Under the pieces are notes generated by a model, which saw nothing but the letters and a program-made list of their open reading frames with translations, was not told the DNA's origin and made no database searches. The position numbers and the translations under genes were made by a program. Below are positions 24,998 through 36,642 of a stretch of DNA of 64,000 nucleotides, piece after piece (position 1 is the first letter of the stretch; the number at the start of each line of letters is the position of its first letter). The stretch lies in contig NMRB01000851.1 of assembly GCA_002633025.1 (NCBI GenBank), positions 103,415-167,414 of the forward strand, given 5' to 3'. This DNA comes from Notospermus geniculatus. Lineage: Eukaryota > Nemertea > Pilidiophora > Heteronemertea > Lineidae.

Positions 24998-26022
24998 GAT
25001 GCTGTTTCATTTGAAAGTTTTCATGTCTTGAGTTGGCTCTCTAGTCTCTATGGGCAATTCACCATTCTTGGTTTCCTTATGACTTATGCCGAGACCATTA
25101 CAAGACAAACGCCTACCCACAGAATTATTTCACATGAAACAACTTTGATGATTCACATCACTGCAGCTGTTCAATATGACACCCAGATTTACCACCTGCT
25201 AATGCAGTCAGCACATTCTAGGTGCAGTTAGAGATCTGATCACAAGTCTTTAGTGCTAGAACCTGAATCTCTTCAAGTGTCCGTCATACATCCACAGTAT
25301 TACTAGTCACCTACAGATTTCTCTGGGGCCAGTTCATTTTTCTTCTGACATAATAAAAATGCCCGATGGCAGCATTCCTGTTGTGACCAACGTCATCCTT
25401 AATACCTGGGATCAGAAAACTCCAATTAGAACTGTGTGGGAACAATCCATTGATGTTTTTGATTGCATAACTTGTTCATTATAATCTCTTTTAGCTCTCT
25501 GTGGTTTTACTTCATGGTGCATTTGATTTTGTTATCGTTGACATTGATGTGATTCTGTCTAAATGTGTCTAGTGATCTCAATTTTGATTCGCGTTGATAC
25601 TTGTGACTTTGTGCATTTCAATATTTCTGTCAATCTCATCTCATCATTTTACACTTAAGTCTATTATGATTGTCTCACTTAATGTGCATTTTGTAAGTTA
25701 TTACTTGTTTGAGGATACATTGCCTATACTTGTACTATATCTTACTTTACTATGTGCTTATTTAAGACTTGCTTTATTCACGAGGTGCTTGTGATGTCGT
25801 GCCAGGCTGATATGAGTGGATATTTTGGTATTTAAAGGGGTTGAGTTTAAGAGGAAGATGTTATGTTGGTTCATAGCTTGATATGGGACTGTCCAGGGGT
25901 TTGGATTCATGTCACTCTTCTCCTAATTGAAGCATTTACAAATCAATATAAATATGATTATGCAATTCCCACTGTGTCAGTTTCCTTAAACATAATAGGA
26001 GTCGCATATGGTTAACCAATGA

Positions 26023-26317
26023 TGACTCACTGGTAGGCTGAGTCATTGAGTCAGCATTGTGAGTAACTTACTATGAGTCAGATAGAGGAGTCATCTCCGA
26101 GGAGTCACCTGTGTTGTGAGTAGTGAATGAGTCAGTAATGACGACTCCCCTTTGCCGTCACACATGACAAGTCATTTGTGAGGAGTCATATATAATGTAG
26201 CGAGTTGCAGATGAGTCTGTATCAATGACTCACACCTTGTCGTCAGTTGGAGATACCTGTGAGTCATTTATGAATATGATGAGTCTCATCTACCTATCAG
26301 GTGACATGACTGAGTCA
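26023..26317. promoter_or_regulatory. Cluster of eight perfect AP-1-type sites
   Basis: TGA(G/C)TCA occurs at 26023, 26039, 26047, 26074, 26128, 26226, 26260 and 26311, with further GAGTCA or GACTC near-matches between. This motif is the known binding site of Jun/Fos-type bZIP dimers. Spacing is irregular, so it is not a simple tandem repeat. Whether it is an enhancer or a decayed repeat cannot be told from sequence. Confidence 0.45.
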
Positions 26318-26888
26318 CTTTGCAAATGGCAATATTTGTAATATACATTGTACAATGGATTACATGTACATATAGTAATTGAATCTCCTTCACAATCTCA
26401 TTGGCCCAGTGGGCCTATACATGTATAGGTTACAATAGATCAATGCATATCACTTTATTTATACCTCAGGTGTAGAGTATATGTGATACGTTGCCATGGC
26501 AACAATTGTATATTCGTAACTAGGCAGAGTTTGTTATTATACTTAGTTTGTAAAGCAAGAACTTGATCACAATAATTGTTTTATTTTATACTCGCTTTAA
26601 GGAGGGTTCTCCTTGATTTAGAAAGTAATGCATCATGCATGATTTCTTTGTAAATAAGCTTGTAAAAGGCATTGTAATTAGAGTTAAGTTCCTCAGTGAT
26701 GGAGGACAACTCCCCCTCACTGTCTTAGCAGTAGGTGTCTCATCACTAGGTGTTCGTAAGGACAAGTCAGCAGCTATCATCCGCTCCTTGCTTGCTTGAG
26801 TTCTGTCATCTCTTGTTGACGTATAATACGGGCTGTCTCACCTGAGCATGAGCTGTCGTCACCATTGCCATCAGATGACTGCCGGTGA

Positions 26889-27005
26889 CCAGGGTCCATA
26901 TTCATAAACATACTTAAGTCAAAGTGTGATACTTACCTTTTGTGTTGAACAAAGTCTAAGTGTCACACTTCGACTTTAAAGTAGTTTTATGAATATGGCC
27001 CCTGG
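26889..27005. repeat. Palindromic MITE, family P, copy 1
   Basis: Inverted arms CCAGGGTCCATATTCATAAA and TTTATGAATATGGCCCCTGG enclose a second inverted pair around a centre containing TTTTGTGTTGAACAAAG. A sister copy lies at 39149-39259 in a CDKAL1 intron. Confidence 0.8.
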
Positions 27006-28840
27006 CCTCCTGATTGTTCATTCTGTTAGTGTTAACCGAGCGGACAGTCACAAGGAGCAGGCTTCAACATGATGGAGGTAAGGAGGGTGAAAACTGTCCT
27101 GGTGTGGCAGACAATATGAACATGATAGAGTTTGTATTGTCTTCAAACATTTTGGGGGAGAGGTTGTGGTGAGTCCTGTACCACTTCATTCAGCACTCAG
27201 TTGTCCAGTTTGAACCGAAACACAAAGAATTTCAGATCCTGATGAAATGTACATAATATGTATATAACTAGGGTGACTAGACTAGAATGCGTGTGTCTTT
27301 CATCATCCTTCAGTCATTTGACATTTTCTTGGGCTGATTGAGTTCTATAATCTAATTCATACAGCGTTCATCAGACATCTGGGTCTATCAGGTTGACTGG
27401 TTACATCATCTCTGTGGCTAAAGCGCAGAGAAAGTTGAGTCCCACCGTTGGATGGACATTTCTGAATAAATCTCATCATCTTGGGGCACAGCTCCACTGA
27501 CATGGTTCTAGTTGTGTTATGGTGCCACAGAATGTAGTGTCAGACACTCACAAGTTGTTTCTAATTTCAGCATCTCATCCAAATATTTGGATCTATTGTA
27601 GTCCCTATTTTGCAAGATAGTCATGCTCAACCCATAACCTGCATCTCAACATCTCTCATTTTTCTACAGTACAGAACAACTAATAATATCACAGTTAGTA
27701 TGTGTGATTGAGCGCTGTAAAACTGCCAATGACTCTGTTGTACATGACATACAAATGTGTAGAAATATTTTGTACTGAATGTATTTAGGCAAGAAATGGT
27801 AGTATCCTGGATGTACTAGGTTTGTGTCCGAGTATTCAGTCAACAGGTTCATGACCCCCACAGCATCTGAATACTTACATGAACATTTTCAATTTTCTCA
27901 GAAAAAAGGCCTCTTTCCATTTCTTTCTTAGGGAGTCTGTCCTACATGGGGCCTATATATAAGCCTCCACACAAACAATTGAGTCTACTGTTGTTCAGCC
28001 CCTTAAAAAAGGGCCTTTAATGACATTTACTTTTCCAGGGCAGAGTGAAATGATGGTGGCGCCACTCAGTACAAACAGAGCACATGTGTAAGAACAGTGT
28101 GTATTTGACAAGCATGGACCCTGTTTCCTGTCCTGAATACTTAGAGAATCTGTGATAGATAATAGTTTTGTCAGTCATCTCACTCCTCCTTGTGATATAT
28201 TTCTGGTTGTGTCCATATCATGACAAAATCACCAGCGGACTTAGCCTTTAAGATGGCCATGTGCCCTGGTGATCTTTATATTGATGCTTGTTAGGATGTT
28301 GTAAATAGGCCAACAAATCACAACAGAAGTGGTATCCACTTTAAATCCTCGGTTCACAGCCTCTAAGAAATGTTTTTGTACATGTATTCTCAGAGAAATC
28401 CATATTGTGTTTTAGCATCCTGATACAGGGTGGTTCGTAAACCATATCTCCTCAGCTGGTGAACACCAGGAGAGGATTTCAGGGTTATAGCGCAATGCAT
28501 GGGGGAGAAGTGTAGGTTATAGAAATCCTGAACATTTTGCTCCTTGATGAGCAAAACCCCGAGCTTCTCAGCCCTGGCATTGTACCCCAATGTTCTTGAT
28601 ACAGTTTTATAACCCCACCCTCTATAAAATGAGATGTGATTGTCTTTTATAGGCCGTGTCACTACATAATAAGTCCACAAGTAGCATTGAGTTGTTAGCT
28701 GTATTGGCCAACGATTGTTTTACACTTGGAGATGTTATTTTTTAGCCACAAGCTGTACATAATATTCCAAGTTGAAGTTGACATTTTATAGCAAATAAAG
28801 CGATCTAGACAGGTAAACTAAACTTGCTTTCTTATTGAAG

Positions 28841-28953
28841 AAGAAATAGGAGAACTGGATAGTCTTCTAGACGAGGGTAAAAAGCAAATCATGATCAAGC
28901 AAGCCCACCCCTTCAAATCCAGGGAGGAGGAGCAGAAAGATCAAATGAAATAG
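28841..28953 (+). CDS. Candidate terminal exon of an unrecognised gene
   Basis: After an acceptor-like TTGCTTTCTTATTGAAG the sequence is open in phase for 36 codons to TAG. The peptide is strikingly charged and lysine/glutamate rich (ELDSLLDEGKKQIMIKQ, then KSREEEQKDQMK), as in real protein tails. I found no upstream exon of compatible phase, and I do not recognise the protein. It could be a pseudogene or chance. Confidence 0.25.
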
Positions 28954-29661
28954 CATCAATGCATATGAACTTATTGAAACTTTGAGTGGCTTTAGCTGAT
29001 CCACTGGCGTTAAGCCACATAATATGTCCTTCTGTCCTGCACAGAAATTCCAGAACTTTTCACTTTATAACACAGAAAGAGTATTCATATTATTTGTATT
29101 ACATTCTTTGACTATGTTTGGGTCACTAACAATGTCGTATTCGACCCGCATGCACCATTTGTTGGAGCTATATGACTGACCAACATGACTACATGTATAT
29201 GCTTCCACACACTTGTCCGGATTGCGGTGCGAATTTCGGATGCGCTTATTGTATGGAAGCACAGGCACGTCTCCAGAGGAGACGCGCCTGTGTGGGAGGG
29301 GGGCAAGTAGGTGAAGGGTCTAGCGGGTTCTCGAAACTTCAGACCCCTGTTCTGATATAGAAGTAGCGCCCGCTATAGTTCTGTTATTAGTAAGCCCATC
29401 TTTATCCGTTGTTGGGTGTGGCCAATGTGACCAGGTTCACTCAGTCAGGACATGTTCAAGGCTGAAATGCTGGGAAACGTCACCATTTGCATGCGGTGAC
29501 GAAGGGAGCGAGTGGTGGACGCAACGTGAAGCGCACAAGTGTGGGAAGACTTTTAAACCTGTATTGGTTTGCGCCTTTGTACGATTTCCTTTATATTGTA
29601 TGGAGGCAACGTGTTCTTGTCGGACGTATTAACGAACTACGACTCGTGAGTGTCTCTTGTT

Positions 29662-32600
29662 TTATTTGGCGTGTATGACTTGAGCGACACGGCATGGCCT
29701 CTTAGTCTTTTCAGGTTTGACAGTGATAGCTGACTTCAGGACCTCAAGGTCGTTATCGGACATGTCTTTTTCGTGGTGGAACTCGGCCCAAGTCTCGCCT
29801 GAAAAGTAGATGGGAAGTCAAAGCGGTTCGAGGACAATATTGGTCCCCGGACAATTCGTCCCGTAGGACATATTGTCCCCAGACAATTCGTCCCGTAGGG
29901 CATTTTGTCCCCGGACAATTCGTCCCTGGACAATTCGTACCTCAGGATTGAATTGACTTGTTTTCAATAAACCAGGACACTTTATTCTTTAGTCTTTTGG
30001 GGACGAATTGTCTGGGGACGAATTGAATCGACAATGGACGACATTTCCATCAACACCTGGCCTGTCCTCTCCTCTGTCAGCCAAGGGACAGCAGCGCGTA
30101 GCGGATGGAAACCGTTCCTGGCACATACACCTGCGTTTTGACTGGTGCAACTGAGGTCCGTCCTCCTGATCGAAGTGACGGGTTTCAACCGGTAATTCTC
30201 TAATTCTCAAGAAGGAAGCAAATTTACTCTCTTCTGCACATGTCTAACCTACCTTTCTCGATTTGGTCCCCTACACCCACAGTAAGTTCCAGACCAACGG
30301 CATTGTTGAGTACGTCGCCCTTCTTCAACCGACCAGCCCCGTGGTGGAGACAGACGAGCGCCAACTCCATGGCGTTTATCTGATGGACATAGCCTACGGA
30401 AGAAAGATACCAGAGTTGTTTGCCTAAGAAGCATGTCGGCCTCTTAACTTGAAACACTTTCCGTGGCCCACATGGACGAAAAGTTAGAAGTCGTCTGTTC
30501 CTACCCGTTTTGGCGAGATCTTACCTGATGCTGGTGATGGGATTGGTGTGACAGACCGCGCCCTTTTTAGGACCCTATGAACATCGCCATCCTTCTCGCA
30601 TAACATTTCTGCGTCCTCCTTTTTCACCCCCTGAGCTATCATCATCTCTTTGAACTTCTGGATCGCCGATCCATCGCGGAGTTTCTCCTTCATTGTCTTC
30701 TTCCCTTCATCAGTGGAAGAAGCCAGACCACTCATCCGTAACAGGTGCGCCCCTTTAAGAAAATAAGCAGCCAGTTGCAGGTTGCGTAATGGCTCCGATG
30801 ATCGAGCAGATTGTAACGCCAAAATGTGTATGCAACATCTCACTACACGTAGATCGAGGGTGAATTCTTTAAAACGAAAGTAGGAGCGCTTCAACTGCGT
30901 TCGGATCGAAGTCGATGCGCAATCGAATCCCGCCAAAACCGAAGACGGCGCCATTTTTCCTCGCCACGGTGTCCATGGCGACCCCTTTTCTTACCTTGTT
31001 CAACCACCAGCTCCTCCAGGTCTTCTGGGCCTTCATCGTTGAGGCATCGAAGGGACTCTTTGATCTCTAAGGCGTTCCCTATCGCCCGGCCGATGGGGTT
31101 GTCCATCGTGGTCAGCACGACCGTTGTTTTGATCCCAAGCCCTTCACCGACGTTTGCCTTAAAATATAGAGTTTTCGCACAAAGTCCCCGAAACGCCAAC
31201 GCGAACGTATATCCTTTTGTTCGGAGCTCTCTTCATGGCATCAAACAATGGGATTGGTGTAGGGGCCTACGAGCGGCCGTTTCGGGGGCTTTGCGAAAAC
31301 TTCCTTATGTCGACTTTATGATCGAAGTGCGCTCTTTGAACGACCCCCCCCCCCGCCCATTACGAACACGACCAGGAAACATCGTTGTGTTAGGATTGTT
31401 TGAAACCGATTAGGACAAATTGATGCGTTTTAGCGCATGCAGGCTTTATCGTAGACCACTGACGTGACTGACAGACGACAGCCGTGGCATCGTACCAATA
31501 GGGCGTTTTCGCAAAGCCCCCAAAACGCCAACGCGAACGCCAAAGCCATTGTTCGATGCCACGAAGAGAGCACCGAACAAAAGGATAGACGTTCGCGTCG
31601 GCGTTTCGGGGGCTTTGCGAAAACTCCCTAATACCATGTAGGCTTACGTAAAGTCCGGCAACATCCAGCGGAATGTGGAATGTGGAAGTTCGGCAATATT
31701 GTAGTTGGATTTTTCCACGGATCTTTAATGCCCGTTGTACACGTAGGTTTTTTCTTGTACAACGGGCATTAATCACACGCAACTCTTGAATAACCGATCT
31801 AACGCCATTAGACTATACAAACAGACTTTTTTGGTGCCCATTATCTATTTTTGGTGCAACGGATCATCACCGACGCAGGTCGAATGCATAATTGAAAACC
31901 GCAAATTCCTGTCTCATTTCCTGACATTCCATTCGGTCGCGCTTAGATGTTGTCCGACTTCAGCAAAGTTTCAGACGCATATATACAGGTATAGGCCTAT
32001 TTTTGGTATAAATGATATTATTTGAAGTCTCCAATTTACCATTTCTTGTCCCAAAATTTCAGCCAATTTCTGGGTCTTCATGAAAGCTGCAGAACCAAAT
32101 TTGACGTCCAGCACCAAAGACGATATGCCTTCGACTGCTTTCTTGGACACGATCGAGGCTGGGACACAAAAAAGAAGCAGCAAGTATAAGAGTGAGGGGA
32201 GGGCAAGGCCGAGGCCCTACGTCGCATAGAACCACCGGTCATTTTGCTTTTTTGTTGAATGAATGTGATGTGATGAGGAGCTAGTCTACGCAGAGCCGAC
32301 ATTCTTTTTTCTTTGCAGAGCAGCACTTTATATTCTATAGATGACGAAATGGCAGTCGGGGAATCTATGTTGCCACCGCAGCAATGTCTTACCAACAATC
32401 AACGGATTACAATTGACCGTAGACGTCTCATCCCGGCACGCGTAGAAATGTTTATCCGCGGGACAAAGGTTTGACGTCTGGCCCACGATACAAGCCCCGA
32501 TATTCTCCACCAATTCTCTCATTTTCGTGGAACTCTGCTCGACCGTGAAGCCTGGTATGGACTCCAGTTTGTCCAGGGTACCACCCGTGTGCCCAAGGCC

Positions 32601-34929
32601 ACGCCCAGATATCATGGGCACCTAAAAGAGTTCAAGAAGTTTGGAATTTGTGATTCGCACTTACACCATGACGTCTTGTGAAGACAAGACGTCGCCAATC
32701 AACGAGATGGGCCCTGAGGGAAAGAGACTCACCTTCAATCCAGAAGCTGCGAGTGCTGGTGCCAGGGGTAGACTAACCTTATCACCCACCCCTCCAGTAC
32801 TGTGTTTATCCACCACTAGGTGGCGCCATTCTTCAGGCCACTTTCCAATGAATGTTTCCCCTGAGTGGACGAACTCTGATGTGAGTGTGACTGTCTCATC
32901 TTTCGTCATGCTTTTGTGGTACACGTTCGTGCACAAGGCGCCTGTGAAATCAGGGAGAGGAATCGACTGATCATCATGGCAGTCGGGATTCGACCCGCAG
33001 GGGATGATCCGATCAGAGTATCTTTCAGGCGGTGATGAAAAGTCACCATTTATCCCCCACCGAGAGAGAGAGAGGTCGCGGAAGACTGATACCTATTTCA
33101 CATTAAAAAACTCAATTACGGGCGATTTATGTCCTGCACTAAATGCTAGAACATGTAGAATGGCATTCGATTGTGTTGTGCCTTGGTGACAGGTTGTGTT
33201 TTGGCTTTTTTTGGCCAAAGCACCCGGCACACGCAGGTTTTGTGCGTGGCAGCTTCAGTAAAATAATACATGTATAATTTTTTACACGAGAAAGTACCGC
33301 TCGGTCGCCGACGATGGTCGTGCGGCGGAGTATGAACTAGGCTTCAGACGCATTGATATTTGCCGTCAATGTGCGCCTAGCCAAGCCCAGTTCATACTTC
33401 GACGCGCGACCATCGTCGGCGAACGATTGCAAGACTGTATTTACGGTAGGCTACTTTTGAGTCATTTCATAACGGGTCGCCGTCGCTAAAGGGCGGCGCA
33501 CACGTGCGACTAAAATGGGGGCAACTACCGATGCGACTACTACGTCGCCTGCGATAATTACTTTTGAGGTCGATCAGATCAGTGATGTCATCCACGACAT
33601 CACTGATCTTCCAAGGAAGCATTTGTCACAAACGAGTCAACAAAAAGTAAAAAAAACTAAAAATATGTCCAGTCGCCTCTGTGGTCGCAAGGCCGGTCGC
33701 CTAGAAAAACGCTCGAAAAATCGCTAGTGTGCGGTGCCCTTTAAGCCTGGCGCACACGAGCGATTTTTTGAGCGATTTTCTAGGCAACTAGCCTTGCGAC
33801 CACAGCAGCGACTGAACATATTTTTAGTTTTTTTTAGTTTATTTTTACTCGTTTGCGACAAATGCTTCATTGGAAGATCAGTGATGTTGCGCATGACATC
33901 CATGATCGACCTCAAAGGTAATTATCGCATGCGACGTAGTAGTCGCATCGGTAGTCGCCCCAATTTTAGTCGCTCGTGTGCGCCAGGCTTTAAAGTACGC
34001 TGGACAATGAATCAATTCCGCGAAGTCGGCGTCCAGATTTGATCGCGTGTCGGACGCCGATGGTCTTGCGCCGTCGAAGTAATGAACTAGGTTATCTCCC
34101 GATCCACGGAAGGAAGAGGCGTATGCCCCGATCCACGGAAGAGAGGTCGTAGAAGACTGATTACCTACTTCACATCTGTTAAAAAACTCAATTCTCGTGA
34201 TTTAGGTCATGCACTGCCGGTATGTAGAATGGCATTCGATTTTGTGGCTTTTTTCGCTACAGGAAGCAGCAACACGCATGTTTTGTGCGCGGCCGCTTCA
34301 GAAAAAGTACGCCGAAAAAGAATATAAAATACATGTATATTTTCTCCATTAGACAGATGCTATGATGTGAAAGTGAAAGCAGTATCTCGGTAGATTGGGG
34401 CAGAAAAGAGTTGTTTTTTTGTTGAAAACAACGACGCGGATGGGATTGCTTTCGACGGATGGCCACACCCGCCCCCGGACTCACACCGCGCCGTCGGTCT
34501 GTTGGCAGCAGCCGAGGTCTGGGAGATCATCCCGGGGAGATTATCTGATGACAAGGTGCTGAGTGGAACCGGCAACACGTTTGCAAGATGAACAAATCGT
34601 GCCTGCGAGGCGTGTCTCGCGGACAAACTCGCAGCAGAGAATATGAGCGAGCACACAGACACTCGCAGAGGAGCTGAGCCATTTCCGAATGTGTACAGAC
34701 CAACATGGAAAAGTTGGGAATCCCCAACACGGACTGTGGTTGATCACGTATGGCATCCACCGAATCACGATCGCCGCCACTTACCAAGCTGGCCCTGAGA
34801 ACAGGTCCCATTCACCACTGAATTCACCAAAAACTTGATCTCTTCTTCGGTCCATACGCATCCTCCTGACTTCTTCTCGAGCAGGGATGGTACGCTTAAC
34901 TTCTTCACGCCACTGTTGTTATTCGCCAT
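29662..34929 (-). CDS. TYMP: Thymidine phosphorylase
   Basis: Eight minus-strand exons: 34929-34785, 32941-32733, 32621-32393, 32158-32040, 31157-30995, 30752-30525, 30393-30253 and 29798-29662 (TAA). All junctions are GT-AG and in phase, giving 456 residues (human about 482). The enzyme splits thymidine and phosphate into thymine and 2-deoxyribose-1-phosphate in pyrimidine salvage, in the cytosol. Exon 2 carries the phosphate-binding [10 protein letters not shown]. Exon 3 carries the family signature [16 protein letters not shown] and CRDETSTV. Across the exon 3/4 junction, NPLIVASIVSKK supplies the Ser and Lys that, with the Arg of CRD, match known catalytic positions. The C-terminal domain is complete. 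The start is the first ATG of a 48-residue basic N-terminus. Intron 1 is long and full of mobile elements. TYMP is divergent from CDKAL1. Confidence 0.95.
29832..30030. repeat. Inverted and tandem GGACAATTCGTCC repeat in the last TYMP intron
   Basis: GGACAATTCGTCCC recurs several times at roughly 30-45 bp spacing between 29840 and 29945. Its complement GGGGACGAATTGTC appears near 29998 and 30015. It looks like a small satellite-derived or MITE element within intron 7. Confidence 0.6.
31165..31309. repeat. MITE family C, copy 1, touching TYMP exon 5
   Basis: Inverted ends GTTTTCGCA.AAAG.CCCCGAAACG lie at 31171 and, reversed, near 31280-31301. The left boundary is about 8-10 bp from the acceptor of TYMP exon 5 (exon begins at 31157 on the minus strand). 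A sister copy lies at 31492-31635. Confidence 0.75.
31492..31635. repeat. MITE family C, copy 2, in TYMP intron 4
   Basis: The left arm TAGGGCGTTTTCGCAAAGCC and the right arm, reading TAGGGAGTTTTCGCAAAGCC on the other strand, pair over about 45 bp. Same family as 31165-31309; the element at 35862 shares the TTGCGAAA.CTCCCTA end. Confidence 0.85.
33299..33430. repeat. Hairpin element in TYMP intron 1
   Basis: TCGCCGACGATGGTCG and GAGTATGAACT.GGCTT on the left pair with AAGCCCAGTTCATACTTCGA and CGACCATCGTCGGCGA on the right. A partial copy of one arm recurs near 34055. Confidence 0.8.
33486..33994. repeat. Two opposed copies of one MITE, joined at TTAA
   Basis: Copy 1 (33486-33744) and copy 2 (33741-33994, inverted) each have ends GCACACG or GCACACTAGCGA plus an AAAGGGC/AAAGCCTGG edge. 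They share the interior AGATCAGTGATGT, CTTCCAA/TTGGAAG and a T/A-rich run. The junction reads CCCTTTAAGCC, so both use the same TTAA. Together they form a 500-bp inverted repeat in TYMP intron 1. Confidence 0.85.
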
Positions 34930-35175
34930 TCCGACTCCGTCGTCTGCTTTGAGTCGTCGACGAATGTGTAAACTGGAACACTCTTTTGTCCTCGTAAGGC
35001 CTATTTAACCGATCAATTCACCCTGTTATGGTCGTTAGGCCTCAGGTTGAACTGCTTTCCATTCTGGCCGTCGGCTGAGGTCATATAATTTGGGCGGCGA
35101 TCGATATAACACACAACTGTGGAGAAACCGTGTTATCAACGGTTGCGTGACAGTGCGTATTTAACCCTGTCCATG

Positions 35176-35247
35176 CCGGGTTCTCAGCGCTCGCTTCCTT
35201 CGTCACCGTTTGCGCGCGGTGACGAGGAGTGCGAGCACGAAGAACCC
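35176..35247. repeat. Hairpin near the TYMP 5' end
   Basis: GTTCTCAGCGCTCGC and TTCGTCACCG on the left pair imperfectly with CGGTGACGAGGAGTGCGAGC and GAAGAAC on the right. A related GTCACC..TTTGC..GCGGTGACGA block occurs near 29480. Confidence 0.6.
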
Positions 35248-35861
35248 CATAGCATGGAGACGCTATATTTTATACCTCCATGCCCAGATAGCGACCCCTT
35301 GGAGCGACCCTGGCCAGAATATAACTAAGGGTCTCATGTGGTTCCAGAATCTCACAGGATTGCAATGATGATCACAGCCAATGTCCACCCTTGGAGGAAT
35401 TATACTGACTGAATACGGCATAGGCTACGGACCCGGCGGTGGCGATGATCATGATGAAAACCTTTGAAGTGCGTTGGCTGTTTCTCCCTATCAAATTCTT
35501 CCAAGGTCCACCGCAGCCAGACACTCCGAGAGACCATCGCAATGATAAGGTAATGATATGGAGACAGGTTTATGTAATTGGGAAAGGACAGGGCACAACG
35601 TTAACCTCNNNNNNNNNNNNNNNNNNNNNNNNNNNNNNNNNNNNNNNNNNNNNNNNNNNNNNNNNNNNNNNNNNNNNNNNNNNNNNNNNNNNNNNNNNNN
35701 NNNNNNNNNNNNNNNNNNNNNNNNNNNNNNNNNNNNNNNNNNNNNNNNNNNNNNNNNNNNNNNNNNNNNNNNNNNNNNNNNNNNNNNNNNNNNNNNNNNN
35801 NNNNNNNNNNNNNNNNNNNNNNNNNNNNNNNNNNNNNNNNNNNNNNNNNNNNNNNNNNNNN

Positions 35862-35955
35862 AAGCGCCCGGTTAGGCCATACGACGACGTTTATCTATTG
35901 TTTGGGTATAGCCACACAATAGATAAACGTCGTCGTAGGGCCTAACCGGGCGCTT
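35862..35955. repeat. Perfect inverted repeat abutting an assembly gap
   Basis: AAGCGCCCGGTTAGG..GACGACGTTTATCTATTG is mirrored by CAATAGATAAACGTCGTC and CCTAACCGGGCGCTT. Arms are about 38 bp around a short loop, and the left arm begins at the first base after the N run. Confidence 0.85.
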
Positions 35956-36642
35956 GCGAAACCTCCCTATTATGTAGACCGACGGCGACTTCCTGAAGTT
36001 AAACAAATCGCACGTGTAATTCTAAAATTAGCGCGTTCTGATGACGTACAATCATCATCACATTCTTAACAATCAATGTTACGATGGTGCATCTTATAAA
36101 GTGCCTACTGCCAACGTGACGAATTTCATCACGAAATGAGTTGTTTTCAGTGGTGATATTACCACATCAACACAATTTGGTTCGTAATTTCCTTTGTTAC
36201 TCGAAAGAAGCATATCGACATAAACATCTGATACGTAAAGTTTGCTGAGAAAACCTTAGTATCCCTTGAAAATCGCTTCAGCCAAACTGAATCGGCATGA
36301 TTTCTGCTTGTGCCTACATGTATGGAGCGCTAAATCGAACAAAAATGCATTGTCTCCCTTTGTACGGTAAACGTTACAAGGAAAACTGTATTCAGTGGTG
36401 TCAAATGCAGAGTATTTGTATGTGGAATGTCAAAAAACCCATCATATATGCCCGGCGGCCAGGGCAGGCAGGGTTGTTGATGAAAAATGATTGAATGCAC
36501 TCACAACCCAGGAATTTGAGTGAGTCCATGCTTTTAAGCTAAAGAAGATAGGCCTTGTAGCTTACTCTGGTTGGAAAATAATTCCTTCACCACGAAAGTA
36601 AACAGAATCTGTGATAATTTCAGGTCATATAAGGAACCCAAA

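Larger units (their letters stand above)
23767..28840. other. Downstream region of SLC4A11; no confident gene
   Basis: The 3' UTR of the transporter must start here, but its end is unclear; AATAAA occurs near 25350 and 28793. The stretch holds a TTAA MITE (24786), an AP-1-like site cluster (26023-26317), a palindromic element (26889) and a weak exon-like segment at 28029-28077 (good acceptor and GTAAGA donor, open in one frame only). No recognisable protein is encoded. Confidence 0.5.
33068..34350. repeat. Divergent direct repeat in TYMP intron 1 (33068-33295 and 34139-34350)
   Basis: Both blocks contain AGAAGACTGAT/GGAAGACTGAT, TTAAAAAACTCAATT, GTAGAATGGCATTCGATT and then TTTTGTGCG..GC.GCTTCAG in the same order, with many differences. 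The sequence between them is occupied by the hairpin at 33299 and the paired MITEs at 33486-33994. Confidence 0.65.
34930..36642. other. Divergent TYMP / CDKAL1 intergenic region
   Basis: About 1.7 kb lies between the two start codons and should hold both promoters; the sequence just upstream of TYMP is CpG-richer than its surroundings. No TATA box can be assigned. It includes a hairpin at 35176-35247, a 24-nt segment repeated at 48401, an assembly gap (35609-35861) and a perfect inverted repeat at 35862-35955. Confidence 0.5.

Noticed and set aside
30000-30210. Extra TYMP exon in intron 7
   Set aside because: The frame is open but shows no similarity to the enzyme, and exons 7 and 8 join in phase without it.
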